Source: Inquilinus limosus
GTDB taxonomy: Bacteria; Pseudomonadota; Alphaproteobacteria; DSM-16000; Inquilinaceae
DNA: 64,000 nt
NCBI RefSeq assembly: GCF_002195995.1
Contig: NZ_NHON01000001.1
Span: 259,906 to 323,905, forward strand
Direction: 5' to 3'
Shown: in pieces, positions 38,524-47,233 of the stretch
How positions within the stretch are numbered: position 1 is the first letter of the stretch
Layout: each line of letters starts with the position of its first letter
Translations under genes and position numbers: made by a program
Notes under the pieces: model-generated
What the model was told of the DNA's origin: nothing
Seen by the model: the letters and a program-made list of their open reading frames with translations, nothing else
The model's database searches: none

Positions 38524-38888
38524 CGATACCTCCGGTCGGGCGAAGGGTCTCAGCACCCTCAACGAGGTCTGCCGCGCCTGAACGAGTATTGATGTATTAT
38601 TTCGTCGATCGATTTATGATTGGATCTGATTATCTTATCTGTTCAAAAAAGTCTCTGAGAGAAATTTCCTGTAGGATCTGGATCATAATGTGTCGCGATC
38701 GTCGCTTCCGGACACTGGAACTCTCGACACGCTGTCGCGCATTGAGCTCGATCTGACGATCGAGGCTGGTCGGAACACATCCGAACCGGGCATGGAGCGG
38801 TACCTCGGGAGCGAAATTTCGCCGACAGCCATTTTTGAACCTGCACTGCGGCGCGGGACCGGCCGGTCAGACCCGGCGACGATCGACG
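38524..38888. promoter_or_regulatory. Upstream region of the LysM/FecR operon
   Basis: This 365-base gap contains no gene I can support. Its part nearest the operon, about 38580-38700, is strikingly AT-rich for this DNA and probably holds the promoter; I could not identify a convincing -35/-10 pair or a sigma-54 site. The distal part also contains the end region of the sigma-54 activator gene, with the 12-base palindrome GACCGGCCGGTC at 38857-38868, possibly part of its terminator. Confidence 0.35.
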
Positions 38889-40868
38889 TTATCCTTCGCT
38901 GTCGAGCCCGAAAGTGCGCACCTTCCGGTACAACGTGCTGCGTGAGATGCCCAGGGCTCGAGCCGCCTGGACGAAGTTGTGGTGATGCTTCCGGATGGTG
39001 TCGGCGATCAGCAGGCGCTCGGCGGCATGGAGGTTGTTCGGTCGATCGAGCGGCCCCGCGACATCGTCGGATCCCATGCCTGCATCGGCGAGTTCCGGCG
39101 GCAAGTCCTCCGATGCGACCGGGCCGCCGCCCGACAGCAGGAGCAGGCTCTCCACCATGTTGCGCAGCTCGCGGACATTTCCCGGCCAGGCGTAGCTGTG
39201 CAGCCTGACCAGGACCTCGGTCGGGAAACTCCGCTCCGGCACCTGGTGACGCGCGGCGAGACGCCCGTTGAAGTGTTCGATCAGCGGTTCGAGATCGCCG
39301 CTGCGCTCCCGCAGCGGCGGGATGCGGAGCCGCGTCACGCTGATGCGGTGATACAGGTCGCGGCGGAAGCGGCCGACCTCCACCTCGTCGTGCAGGTTCC
39401 GGTTGGTCAGCGCAAGGAGACGGACATCGACCCGGCGTGGCTGCCCGTCCCCGAGGCGGTAGACGATCCCCTCCTCCAGCACGCGCAGCAGGATCGGCTG
39501 CAAGTCGAGCGGCAGCTCCCCGATCTCGTCGAGGCAGAGGGTGCCGCCATCCGCCAGCTCGAAGCGGCCAGGCCGGCCCTCGCTGGTCGCCCCCGTGAAG
39601 GCGCCCCTGACATGGCCGAACAGCTCGCTGGCCAGGAGTTCCTTGGACGTGGCCGCGCAGTTGAAGGCGATGAAGGGCGCCGCCTCCCCCTCCTCGCCGT
39701 GGATGGCGCGGGCGAAGAGCTCCTTGCCGACACCGGTCTCACCCTCGATCAAAACCGGCACGCGCTTGCCCACGAGTTGCCGGGCGCGCCCGATGACAGC
39801 TGTCATCGCTGCGCTGCCGCCGATGATGTGGGCAAAGGCGCTCCGCGCCGGGTCGGCCTCCGAACTCTGGTTCGCGAACCGGTGCCGGACGCGCGGCCGG
39901 TCCGGCACCACCAGCAGCGCGCCGATCGCCCGGCCATCGGCTACCACCGGATTGAACCACTCGGCCCGCAGGCCATCCGGCAGCCGGTTCACCCAATGCT
40001 CGACGGCGACATCGCGGTCGAGGCCCGGCATCCGCTCCCCGACCCGGATCGGCAACGAGACTTTCCCCGTGGTCTGCACCAGCCTGCCGTGCCGGTCGAT
40101 GACGACGATGCCGGCGGCGTCGGAGGCGGAGAGGCGCTGCAGGCAGACCTCGAGCAGCAGCATCCGCTCCCGCGTCGACCGTTCGGTCAGCACCATCTCG
40201 ATCTGCCGGGCCGCGGCCACCGCCAAGCCCAGATTGTTCCGCTGATAGGTGGAGGGAGGGCCGGAGATGTCGATCACGCCCATGATCGCACCGGTGCCGG
40301 GCTCGAAGATCGGCGACCCGGCGCAGGTCCACCCCTTGATGCCCTCGCAGAAATGCTCGGCGGCATGGATCTGGGCCGGCCGGCCGGTGGCGATGGCCGT
40401 GCCGATCCCGTTGGTGCCGATGACGCCCTCGCGCCAGTCGCCGCCGGACATCAGGTGGATGTTCTCGCCCTTCTCCAGGGTCGGCATGTCCCCGACCGCC
40501 TGCAGCACGACGCCGTCCGGGTTGGTGAGCAGCATGATCGAGCCCGAGCCGGCGAGCAGGTCGACCGCATCGGCGAACAGCCCCGACGCGGCGGAGACGA
40601 GATCGCCGTGCCGGCGCCGGAGCTCGCCCATGGCGTCGCTGCGCACCGCGAGCGGGGCCGAACGTCCGGTCGGGTTGACGCCCGAATGCAGGCTGCGCTG
40701 CCAGGAGGCGACCACGAAATTTTTCGCCGGCACCGTCGCCTGCGGCTCGCCGGACAGATACCGCTCCCAGGCGAGCATGGTGTCGGTCGCCTCGCAGGGC
40801 GCTCCCACGAACGCCGGGGTCACGCCCGGGCGAGCCAAGCCGGTCGGCGTCTCGTCGCGTCTGGGCAT
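38889..40868 (-). CDS. Sigma-54-dependent transcriptional activator, AcoR/MimR-like (GAF, AAA+, Fis)
   Basis: This 659-residue enhancer-binding protein has an N-terminal GAF-type sensor region (residues about 40-240, opened by VASWQRSLHSGVNPTGR), an AAA+ domain (about 340-570) and a C-terminal Fis helix-turn-helix (ARALGISRSTLYRKVRTFG). Key motifs are Walker A GETGVGKE, the sigma-54 contact loop GAFTGA, and Walker B LCLDEIGELP, all intact, so it should be able to activate. It lies 130 bases downstream of the GroEL-like gene of the monooxygenase operon, separated by a hairpin, and is on the same strand. Its natural targets are the sigma-54 promoters at 49137 and 52717. Confidence 0.92.
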   Translation of the reverse strand: MPRRDETPTGLARPGVTPAFVGAPCEATDTMLAWERYLSGEPQATVPAKNFVVASWQRSLHSGVNPTGRSAPLAVRSDAMGELRRRHGDLVSAASGLFADAVDLLAGSGSIMLLTNPDGVVLQAVGDMPTLEKGENIHLMSGGDWREGVIGTNGIGTAIATGRPAQIHAAEHFCEGIKGWTCAGSPIFEPGTGAIMGVIDISGPPSTYQRNNLGLAVAAARQIEMVLTERSTRERMLLLEVCLQRLSASDAAGIVVIDRHGRLVQTTGKVSLPIRVGERMPGLDRDVAVEHWVNRLPDGLRAEWFNPVVADGRAIGALLVVPDRPRVRHRFANQSSEADPARSAFAHIIGGSAAMTAVIGRARQLVGKRVPVLIEGETGVGKELFARAIHGEEGEAAPFIAFNCAATSKELLASELFGHVRGAFTGATSEGRPGRFELADGGTLCLDEIGELPLDLQPILLRVLEEGIVYRLGDGQPRRVDVRLLALTNRNLHDEVEVGRFRRDLYHRISVTRLRIPPLRERSGDLEPLIEHFNGRLAARHQVPERSFPTEVLVRLHSYAWPGNVRELRNMVESLLLLSGGGPVASEDLPPELADAGMGSDDVAGPLDRPNNLHAAERLLIADTIRKHHHNFVQAARALGISRSTLYRKVRTFGLDSEG

Positions 40869-40965
40869 CGGTCGCTCCCGGTTGCCGGTCGTCTTGTCCG
40901 GACGCTCGGTTGGCCGATCGTCCCGCGACCTGTCACGCCTTCACCATACACCATTCCGCGGCCTC

Positions 40966-40988
40966 GTCCGCCCGGACCTTGGACGGAC
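40966..40988. terminator. Hairpin after the monooxygenase operon
   Basis: GTCCGCCC (40966-40973) and GGACGGAC (40981-40988) pair over eight positions with one wobble and a seven-base loop, starting 11 bases past the GroEL-like stop codon. There is no T-tract. It may separate the operon from the activator gene. Confidence 0.5.
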
Positions 40989-40998
40989 AACGCATCCG

Positions 40999-42636
40999 TC
41001 ATGCCCGGCCGAGGCGTTCGGCACCGCCGCCCAGGGCCGGGCCGGCTGTCGGATCGACCGTCTCGCGCTTGTCCGCGATCAGCGTGTGGGTCGTCAGGAC
41101 CAGCCCGGCGACGGAGGCCGCGTTCCGCACCGCGCTGCAGCTGACCCGAACCGGGTCGACGATGCCGGCCTCGAACAGATCGACGAAGGCGCCGTTCCGG
41201 GCGTCGAAGCCCACGCCGTTGGTCGAGCGCGCCACCTGGGCCGTGACCGCCTCGCCGTTCACGCCGCTGTTGCCGGCGATGTGGAACAGCGGCTTGGCCA
41301 GGGCCCGCTGCAGCAGCCTGATCCCTTCCCGGACGTCGCCATCGCTGCGGGAGGCCAGGTCGTCGAGCGCGGGCGCCGCCCGCAGCAGAGCCGTGCCCCC
41401 GCCGGGAACGATGCCCTCCGCAATCGCCGCGCGGGTCGCATTGACGGCGTCCTCGACCAGTTGCAGGCGGCGTTTCTGCTCGACCGGCGTGGCGCCGCCG
41501 ACCAGGATCACCGCGGTGCCGCCGGACAGTTTCGCCAGCCGTTCCTTGAACTTGTCGCGCTCGATGTTCTCGGGCGCCGCCTCCCACTGGCGGGCGACCT
41601 GCTGGCGGCGCGCCGCGATCACCTCCGGGAAGCCGCCGCCGCCGGTGACCACGGTCTGGTTGGCCGAGATCCTGACCTGCCGCGCGCTGCCGAGGTCGCG
41701 CAGTTCGGCGCGGTCGATCCGCCCGCCGAGATCGCGGGCGATCACCCGGCCGCCGGTGACGATGGCCACGTCCTCCAGCATCATCTTGCGCCAATGGCCG
41801 TATTCCGGCGGATGGATGGCCGCGACCACCGGCCCGCCCTTGTCGCGCGCGGCGAGCAGGGCGACCACGCAGGCCGGCGCCACCTCCTCGGCGATGATCA
41901 GGAGGGGGCGGTTGCTGCCGGCGACGAGCGCCAGCACGCCCGCGACCTCCTCCGGCGTCAGCAGCTTCTGGTCGGTCATCAGGATGTGCGGGTGGTCGAG
42001 CACCACCTGCATCTTCTCGACATCGGTCACCATGTGGTGGGACAGGTAGCCGCGGTCGAAGGCCATGCCGTCGAGCACGTCGAGCTGGGTCTCGACCGTG
42101 CTGCCGTAATCCACGGTCACGATCCCGTCCGGGCCGACCCGCTCCAGCGCCTCGGCGACCAGCCCGCCCGTCACCGCGTCATTCGCGGCGATCACCGCCA
42201 CGGACCGGACCTGGTCCCGGCCGTCCAGCGGCTTCGCGGCCCGCTTCAGCGCCGCGATCACCTGCTCGACCGCCAGCTCCAGCCCCTGCGCCAGCTCGAC
42301 CGGGTTCGCCCCCGCCGCCAGGCGGTCGAGCCCGTCCTGGACCAACGCGTCGGCCAGGACCGTGGCGGTCGTGGTGCCGTCGCCGGCGACCTCGTTGGTC
42401 TGCTTCGACACCTCGCGGACGACCTGCGCGCCCATATTCTCGAACGGATCCTCCAGTTCGATCTCGCTGGCGATGCTGACCCCGTCGCGGGAGATGATCG
42501 GCGTGCCGATCGGCCGGTCGATGATCGCATTCATGCCGCGTGGGCCCAGCGTGCCGCGCACCGCCCGCGCCAGCTTGGCGACGCCACGGCCGAGCGCCTG
42601 GCGGGCGGCGTCATCATGCAACATGATCTTGGGCAT
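40999..42636 (-). CDS. mimG: GroEL-family chaperonin paralogue of the monooxygenase operon
   Basis: This 545-residue protein is a full-length type I chaperonin subunit. The ATP site motif DGTTTATVLA is intact near residue 87, and GIVPGGGTALLRA matches the later nucleotide loop; the flexible GGM-repeat tail of housekeeping GroEL is replaced by a short GGGAERLGRA end. No groES gene is nearby. In actinobacterial mim/prm operons a comparable GroEL-like protein is needed to fold the large hydroxylase subunit (established for MimG), so the same job is inferred. The ATG at 42636 follows GGGGAG and overlaps the DUF59 gene by 23 bases. The sequence is divergent from typical GroEL in its apical domain. 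Confidence 0.92.
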   Translation of the reverse strand: MPKIMLHDDAARQALGRGVAKLARAVRGTLGPRGMNAIIDRPIGTPIISRDGVSIASEIELEDPFENMGAQVVREVSKQTNEVAGDGTTTATVLADALVQDGLDRLAAGANPVELAQGLELAVEQVIAALKRAAKPLDGRDQVRSVAVIAANDAVTGGLVAEALERVGPDGIVTVDYGSTVETQLDVLDGMAFDRGYLSHHMVTDVEKMQVVLDHPHILMTDQKLLTPEEVAGVLALVAGSNRPLLIIAEEVAPACVVALLAARDKGGPVVAAIHPPEYGHWRKMMLEDVAIVTGGRVIARDLGGRIDRAELRDLGSARQVRISANQTVVTGGGGFPEVIAARRQQVARQWEAAPENIERDKFKERLAKLSGGTAVILVGGATPVEQKRRLQLVEDAVNATRAAIAEGIVPGGGTALLRAAPALDDLASRSDGDVREGIRLLQRALAKPLFHIAGNSGVNGEAVTAQVARSTNGVGFDARNGAFVDLFEAGIVDPVRVSCSAVRNAASVAGLVLTTHTLIADKRETVDPTAGPALGGGAERLGRA

Positions 42637-43444
42637 TCTCTCCCCTTTCCGATCCCTGGTGTGGCGGGCGAGGATCGCGCTGCGCCCGGCGGATGAAGTC
42701 GGCCAGGGTCGGCTCGGCGCCGGGCGCCGGCGCCTCCTCGGCGAACCGCGCCGCAAGCAGCCCCCGGCACAACGCCCCGTTGAACTCCGTGTTGATCCAC
42801 ACCCGCCGGAGGGCTGCGAGATGGTCTTGCCAGCCCTCGGCCGTGATCGCGGCACCGCCGGGGTCGACGAAGGCGGGCCCGCCGGCGCCGACGAGGTCCT
42901 GCCGCAGCGCCAGGTAGCGGTCGATCAGCCGCCGCCCCTCCGCGCCGGCGTCCTGGGCGCGCAGGGCCTCGACGCCGAGTATGCGGAGCGCCGCCGGATC
43001 GCGCCCCTGGTCCAGCAGATGGCGGATCACCGCCTCCTGCCGGCGCTGGAAGGCCTTGAGCGTGAAGGTCCGGCGGATCTCCTCCAGGTCGTCATCCGCC
43101 TCGTCGCCGAACGCGTCGCGGAAGGCGAGGCCGTGGACCATGCCCTGGTTGATCGCCTCGGCGTACATGTGGTCGCCCAGCTCGACCGTCGCGTTCGTGA
43201 CCCAGGGCAGCGACAGCGCCGCCCGGCGCATGTCGTCCGCCATCAGGTAGGCGAAGTTGGCGGCGCACCAGTAGGTCGGCAGCCGGAAGCGGATGTGGAC
43301 CGCGCCGTTCCCGGCGACCTCGACGCCGGTGACGAAGCCGAGCTCGGTCACCGGCTCGTCGAGCTCCGGATCCGTCACCGCCTGGAGGCTGGCCCAGACC
43401 TCCCCGGCCCTCGCCGCGTCGGGCCCGGCGGCCACGGCGCTCAC
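42614..43444 (-). CDS. DUF59 (MIP18-type) protein of the monooxygenase operon
   Basis: This 276-residue protein has an N-terminal DUF59/MIP18 domain (residues about 8-90, LQAVTDPELDEPVTELGFV and LPTYWCAANFAYLMADDMR with its conserved cysteine), followed by about 180 residues specific to proteins in di-iron monooxygenase clusters. DUF59 proteins take part in iron-sulfur and metal-centre assembly, so a role in maturing the hydroxylase or the reductase cluster is inferred. The start is a GTG at 43444 that overlaps the amidohydrolase stop (GTGA); a much longer open frame upstream lies inside that gene and is a shadow. Confidence 0.88.
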   Translation of the reverse strand: MSAVAAGPDAARAGEVWASLQAVTDPELDEPVTELGFVTGVEVAGNGAVHIRFRLPTYWCAANFAYLMADDMRRAALSLPWVTNATVELGDHMYAEAINQGMVHGLAFRDAFGDEADDDLEEIRRTFTLKAFQRRQEAVIRHLLDQGRDPAALRILGVEALRAQDAGAEGRRLIDRYLALRQDLVGAGGPAFVDPGGAAITAEGWQDHLAALRRVWINTEFNGALCRGLLAARFAEEAPAPGAEPTLADFIRRAQRDPRPPHQGSERGENAQDHVA

Positions 43445-44463
43445 TCCGCCGCGACCGGCCGGCGGGCGTCGGCCAGCACGGCCTTCTTCGCCTCGATATC
43501 GACGCCGTAGAGCCGGGCGGCATTGAGGCCGAGGATCTTCTTCTTGGCCTGGAGGGTGAGCTTCGCCCCGGTCTCGCGGGTGATGTCCTCCGGCAGCTCG
43601 AACGCCATGAAGTCCTCGACCAGCCAGTCCGGCGTCCAGATGCCGTAGTCGCTGCCGTACAGCAGCTTGTCCTCGCCCAGCCACATCAGCAGCTGCGAGA
43701 TCACATGGGCGAAGTATTTCGGCTGGTTGCGGATGAACGGCAGCGCCACCGCCAGCCCGCCATAGACATTGGTTTCCTGGGTCGCGATCCAGCAGAAATC
43801 ATCGAGGCGCGGCAGGCCGCAATGCTCGACGATGAAGTTCAGGTTCGGGAAGCTGGTCGCCGCATCGTCGATGTCGGCGACATCGAACGCATCCCGGTTC
43901 AGCGGCAGGATGGTCGGGCCCTTGTGGACATGGATGTTCCTGATGCCAAGCGTCTCAGCCCGCTCCAGGAACCTCTGGGCCTCGGGGTCGGACAGCTTGT
44001 AGCCCTTGCTGTCGCCCTTCCATTCGGCGGTGTAGAGCTTGACCCCCTTGAGGCCGTGGATCTCGACATCCTTCTCCAGCTGGGCCAGGCCGGCCTCGCC
44101 GTCGCGCGGGTCGAAGGCGCCGTTCAGGATGAAGCGGTCGGGGTACTTGGCCTTCAGGACGGCGTTCTGCTCCAGCGTGTTGAAGCCGTTGACGTAGAAG
44201 TCCTTCAGATAGGTCGGCTGGAAGATCGCCATGTCGTCATAGCCGCGGACGAACAGGTCGTCATGCATCGTCTCGGCGCCGTAATGGTAGAACTTCTCCC
44301 GCGCCCACTGCCTGTCCTTCGGCTGCAGGAAGGTGTGATAGCCGTAGAAGCAGTCGATGAACTGCTGGCCGTGGACGTTCTTCCAGTTTTCCGGGCGCCC
44401 GTCCCAGAGATGGACATGGCCGTCGATGACGAAGATCTCCTCGCCGTCCTTGGTGCGATACAT
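43441..44463 (-). CDS. Amidohydrolase-2 family protein of the monooxygenase operon
   Basis: This 340-residue protein has an amidohydrolase-related TIM-barrel: the N-terminal metal motif HVHLWDG near residue 16, NIHVHKGP near 178, IVEHCGLP near 217 and LLYGSDYGIWTPDW near 268, the last with the catalytic aspartate. Homologues occur at this position in most propane-monooxygenase operons, but their role is not settled; some lack hydrolytic function and assist maturation. It lies 86 bases after mimD and overlaps the DUF59 gene. The ATG at 44463 is preceded by GGGAG. Confidence 0.9.
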   Translation of the reverse strand: MYRTKDGEEIFVIDGHVHLWDGRPENWKNVHGQQFIDCFYGYHTFLQPKDRQWAREKFYHYGAETMHDDLFVRGYDDMAIFQPTYLKDFYVNGFNTLEQNAVLKAKYPDRFILNGAFDPRDGEAGLAQLEKDVEIHGLKGVKLYTAEWKGDSKGYKLSDPEAQRFLERAETLGIRNIHVHKGPTILPLNRDAFDVADIDDAATSFPNLNFIVEHCGLPRLDDFCWIATQETNVYGGLAVALPFIRNQPKYFAHVISQLLMWLGEDKLLYGSDYGIWTPDWLVEDFMAFELPEDITRETGAKLTLQAKKKILGLNAARLYGVDIEAKKAVLADARRPVAAE

Positions 44464-44549
44464 GGCTGGCTCCCTTGGGCTGGATTTTCGGCGGCGCCTT
44501 GCGGCCGGCGCCGCCGTCGGATCTGGCGGAATGCGGACGGGCGGGCGCC

Positions 44550-44903
44550 TCACTCGTAGAGCAAGGCGTCGTCCATGTTGCCGAACAGCATGACGGTGTC
44601 GTCGTCGATCATGACCATCCGCCCGTAATGGGTGGAGGTGGAGATCTCGAACAGATGCGGGGTCATCGGGCGGCCGAGCGCCTCGCTGATCTCGTCCATC
44701 CGGAACTCGATCCTGCCCTCGCCATCGACGCGGATCATGGCCGGCATGTAGGTGACCGTGATGCCGGGCTTCTCGCTCATCACCTCGGCGATGACGCGGG
44801 CCTCGACGCTGTCGTTCATGGTGACGCCGCACTGGTGCGAGATCGTCGTCTCGAACTCCATGTCCTTCATGGACTTGAAGATGTTCGCGGTCGCGTGGGT
44901 CAT
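44550..44903 (-). CDS. mimD: Propane-type monooxygenase coupling/effector protein
   Basis: This 117-residue protein is the cofactor-free effector subunit (MmoB/DmpM family) that binds the hydroxylase and tunes oxygen activation. The family region is seen in HQCGVTMNDSVEARVIAEVM and VTYMPAMIRVDGEGRIEFRMDE. Length and position between the small hydroxylase subunit and the amidohydrolase match mim/prm operons. The ATG at 44903 has AGGAG eight bases upstream. A much longer open frame on the same strand runs back through mimC and is a shadow. Confidence 0.92.
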   Translation of the reverse strand: MTHATANIFKSMKDMEFETTISHQCGVTMNDSVEARVIAEVMSEKPGITVTYMPAMIRVDGEGRIEFRMDEISEALGRPMTPHLFEISTSTHYGRMVMIDDDTVMLFGNMDDALLYE

Positions 44904-44950
44904 CTCGATACTCCTCTTGCCGACGCCGGCGTCGGCGGCTGATGGGGCGC

Positions 44951-46036
44951 TCAGGCCGAGAGCTGCGGCGGCAGGTCGAGGCCGATCTCCGTGACGATCT
45001 TCTTCAGCCGGTTGCGGGCCTGGTCGAAGGCGTCGGTGAACTGCGCCACCTTGACCCGCGGCTGCGACCACAGCGGCTGCAGATGCCGGGCCGCGCCGAT
45101 GGCCAGCGCCCCGTGCCGGTCCAGCCACTGGATGAACAGCAGGCGGTTGTGTTCGCCATGGGCCGGGTCGTGCGCCAGCAGGTGGAACAGCTCGACCGCA
45201 TTGGCCAGGTTGCGCTCGTAGTCGCCCTCGGCCGCGGACACGACGGCCGGGGTGCTGAAATCGTTCTGGGCGGCCGCCATCTGCATGATGAAGCCGCTGC
45301 GGAACAGCTCCGCCACCAGCGGCTCGAACACGATGTTCACCGCGAAATACTTCTCGAGATAGTCGGTGGCGCCGCCGATCGTCTCGACCGCCCGGCGGGT
45401 CTCCTGCCAGATCGGATCCTCGAGCCAATGGGTCTTGCCCGCGCTGCTGTCGAAGGCTTCGAGATCGAGGCCGATCTCGCTGAGATACAGCGTCAGGTCC
45501 TGCGAGAAGCGCAGCTTGTAGGAGGAGTTCGTCAGGATCGCGTTGTTGATCATCTGGGTGTAGCCGTAGCGCTGGGCGTGCATCGCCGCCGTGCCCAGGC
45601 CGAATTCGGCGTGCTTGTAGGCACCGAGATGATCCTGGAGGACCTTGATCCAGGCCGGGTCGAAGCGGCGCGGCGCGCCGGACCGCCGGGCGTTGTCGAT
45701 CACGTTGCCGATCATGCCGACGATGGTCGACTGGCGCTGGTAGTGGGTGCGCTCCCACTCCTGGTCGACCGAGCGGTACTTGTGCCAATCCGAGCTCTTG
45801 GCCGCGGTCCAGGTCTCGCTGTAGGTCGGCGTGCCGTCGGGGAAGGAGACGATCCAGTCCTGCAGCAGGTAGCGCTTGGGGTCCGGCTGGACGTCGACAG
45901 TGACGTCCTCATAATGGGTCGCCTTGCGCCCCTGCGGTTCGAAATAGTTGTATTTGCGGCTGTCGGACCCGGCGAACTGCGCCGCGCCCGCGGCGCCGGA
46001 CTTCAGGGGTGCTATGGCCTGTTCGAGGTTGGTCAT
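44951..46036 (-). CDS. mimC: Propane-type monooxygenase hydroxylase small (beta) subunit
   Basis: This 361-residue protein is the beta subunit of a soluble di-iron monooxygenase. It has the ferritin-like helical fold without the metal ligands and family segments such as KYNYFEPQGRKATHYEDVTV near the N-terminus and EWERTHYQRQSTIVGMIGNV near residue 95. It pairs with MimA to form the dimeric hydroxylase. It lies 51 bases after mimB and 47 before mimD. The order large subunit, reductase, small subunit, coupling protein is that of group-5 enzymes (MimABCD/PrmABCD), which oxidise propane at the secondary carbon and can also hydroxylate phenol or acetone. Confidence 0.93.
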   Translation of the reverse strand: MTNLEQAIAPLKSGAAGAAQFAGSDSRKYNYFEPQGRKATHYEDVTVDVQPDPKRYLLQDWIVSFPDGTPTYSETWTAAKSSDWHKYRSVDQEWERTHYQRQSTIVGMIGNVIDNARRSGAPRRFDPAWIKVLQDHLGAYKHAEFGLGTAAMHAQRYGYTQMINNAILTNSSYKLRFSQDLTLYLSEIGLDLEAFDSSAGKTHWLEDPIWQETRRAVETIGGATDYLEKYFAVNIVFEPLVAELFRSGFIMQMAAAQNDFSTPAVVSAAEGDYERNLANAVELFHLLAHDPAHGEHNRLLFIQWLDRHGALAIGAARHLQPLWSQPRVKVAQFTDAFDQARNRLKKIVTEIGLDLPPQLSA

Positions 46037-46087
46037 CGGTATCCTCCCTTGCTGGCGTTGGCGGATGAGGGATTCCAGGATCGCCGG

Positions 46088-47128
46088 TCAGCGGACCGCT
46101 GGCGTGAACTTGTCGAAGTAGATTCGCTCCGGCTCGACGCCGGCCATCTGCAGCATCGGCAGCACGGCATCGATCATCGGCGGCGGGCCGCAGGTGTAGG
46201 CGTCGATGTCGCCCGGCAGGCCCTCCTCGCGCAGGACCCGCGCCACGACCTCGTGGATGAAGCCGGTCTCGCCGGCCCATTCATCGCCGGGCTCGGCATG
46301 GGACAGGGCCGGGATGAAGCGGAAATCCGGGATGTGGCGCTCGAATTCGGCGAACTGGTCGAGATGGAACAGGTCGCGCCGGGTCCGGGCGCCGTAGAAG
46401 AAGCGCACCGGCCGCTGCTCGCCGCTTTCGGCATGGTCGCTGAGGATCGACCACAGCGGCGACATCCCGGAGCCGCCGCCGATCAGGACCATCGGCCCCG
46501 GCCGCTCCTCGCGCCGGAAGCAGGTGCCGTAGGGGCCCTTGGCGGTCAGCCGGTCGCCGGGCTTCAGCTCGCCGTCGAGCAGCGCGGAGAAGGCGCCGTC
46601 CGGGTACTTCTTGATGATGAAGGCCAGCCGGTCCTGGCGGCTCGGGGCATTGGCCATGGAGAAGGAGCGGGTGATGCCGCGGCCGGGGACGGTCAGGTCG
46701 ACGAACTGGCCCGCCCAGAAGCGCAGCGGCTTGTCGATCTCGATCTCGACCAGCCGGATGTCGTGCGTCAGCGGCGTGACCCCGGTCAGCACCGCCTCGT
46801 ACTCCTTGACCGCGATCGAACGGCTGAGCAGGTCTTCGTCATAGTTGAGGAGCTCCACCGTCAGGTCGCTGTAGGCGACCGTCCGGCACAGCAGGATGTG
46901 GTTGGTCTCGCGCTCGTAATCCGGCAGGGCGAAGGTCGAGTACTTCAGAAGCTCGGCATCCCCGTCGATCAGAAGCGACTTGCAGCTGCTGCACTGACCT
47001 TCCTTGCAGCCATGCATCACCGAGATGCCCTGGCGGAACGCCGCCTCCAGCACCGTCTCGCCCTCGGCGACCTCCATCTCGATCCCGACCGGTTCGAACC
47101 GGACGGTGTGCACGCGTGTCTCCGCCAT
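46088..47128 (-). CDS. mimB: Monooxygenase NADH reductase with [2Fe-2S] ferredoxin and FAD domains
   Basis: This 346-residue protein passes electrons from NADH to the hydroxylase. The N-terminal plant-type ferredoxin domain has cluster ligands C41, C46, C49 and C81 (GCKEGQCSSC, then HILLC). The FAD domain has RSFSMANAPS (the RxYS-type flavin motif, here RSFS) and the NAD domain has LIGGGSGMSPLWSIL and the C-terminal YTCGPPPMIDA. The ATG at 47128 is preceded by AGGGA. It lies 105 bases after mimA, the longest gap within the core four genes. The arrangement is the same as in methane and propane monooxygenase reductases. Confidence 0.94.
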   Translation of the reverse strand: MAETRVHTVRFEPVGIEMEVAEGETVLEAAFRQGISVMHGCKEGQCSSCKSLLIDGDAELLKYSTFALPDYERETNHILLCRTVAYSDLTVELLNYDEDLLSRSIAVKEYEAVLTGVTPLTHDIRLVEIEIDKPLRFWAGQFVDLTVPGRGITRSFSMANAPSRQDRLAFIIKKYPDGAFSALLDGELKPGDRLTAKGPYGTCFRREERPGPMVLIGGGSGMSPLWSILSDHAESGEQRPVRFFYGARTRRDLFHLDQFAEFERHIPDFRFIPALSHAEPGDEWAGETGFIHEVVARVLREEGLPGDIDAYTCGPPPMIDAVLPMLQMAGVEPERIYFDKFTPAVR

Positions 47129-47233
47129 CGAAGCCGTCCCTTGTCGTCGGACCCTGTGGCGCCGGACCGTCGGCCGGCCGGCGCGGTGGGAGGATGGAAG
47201 CCGGCGCCGATGCCGGCCCCCACCCCGCAACGG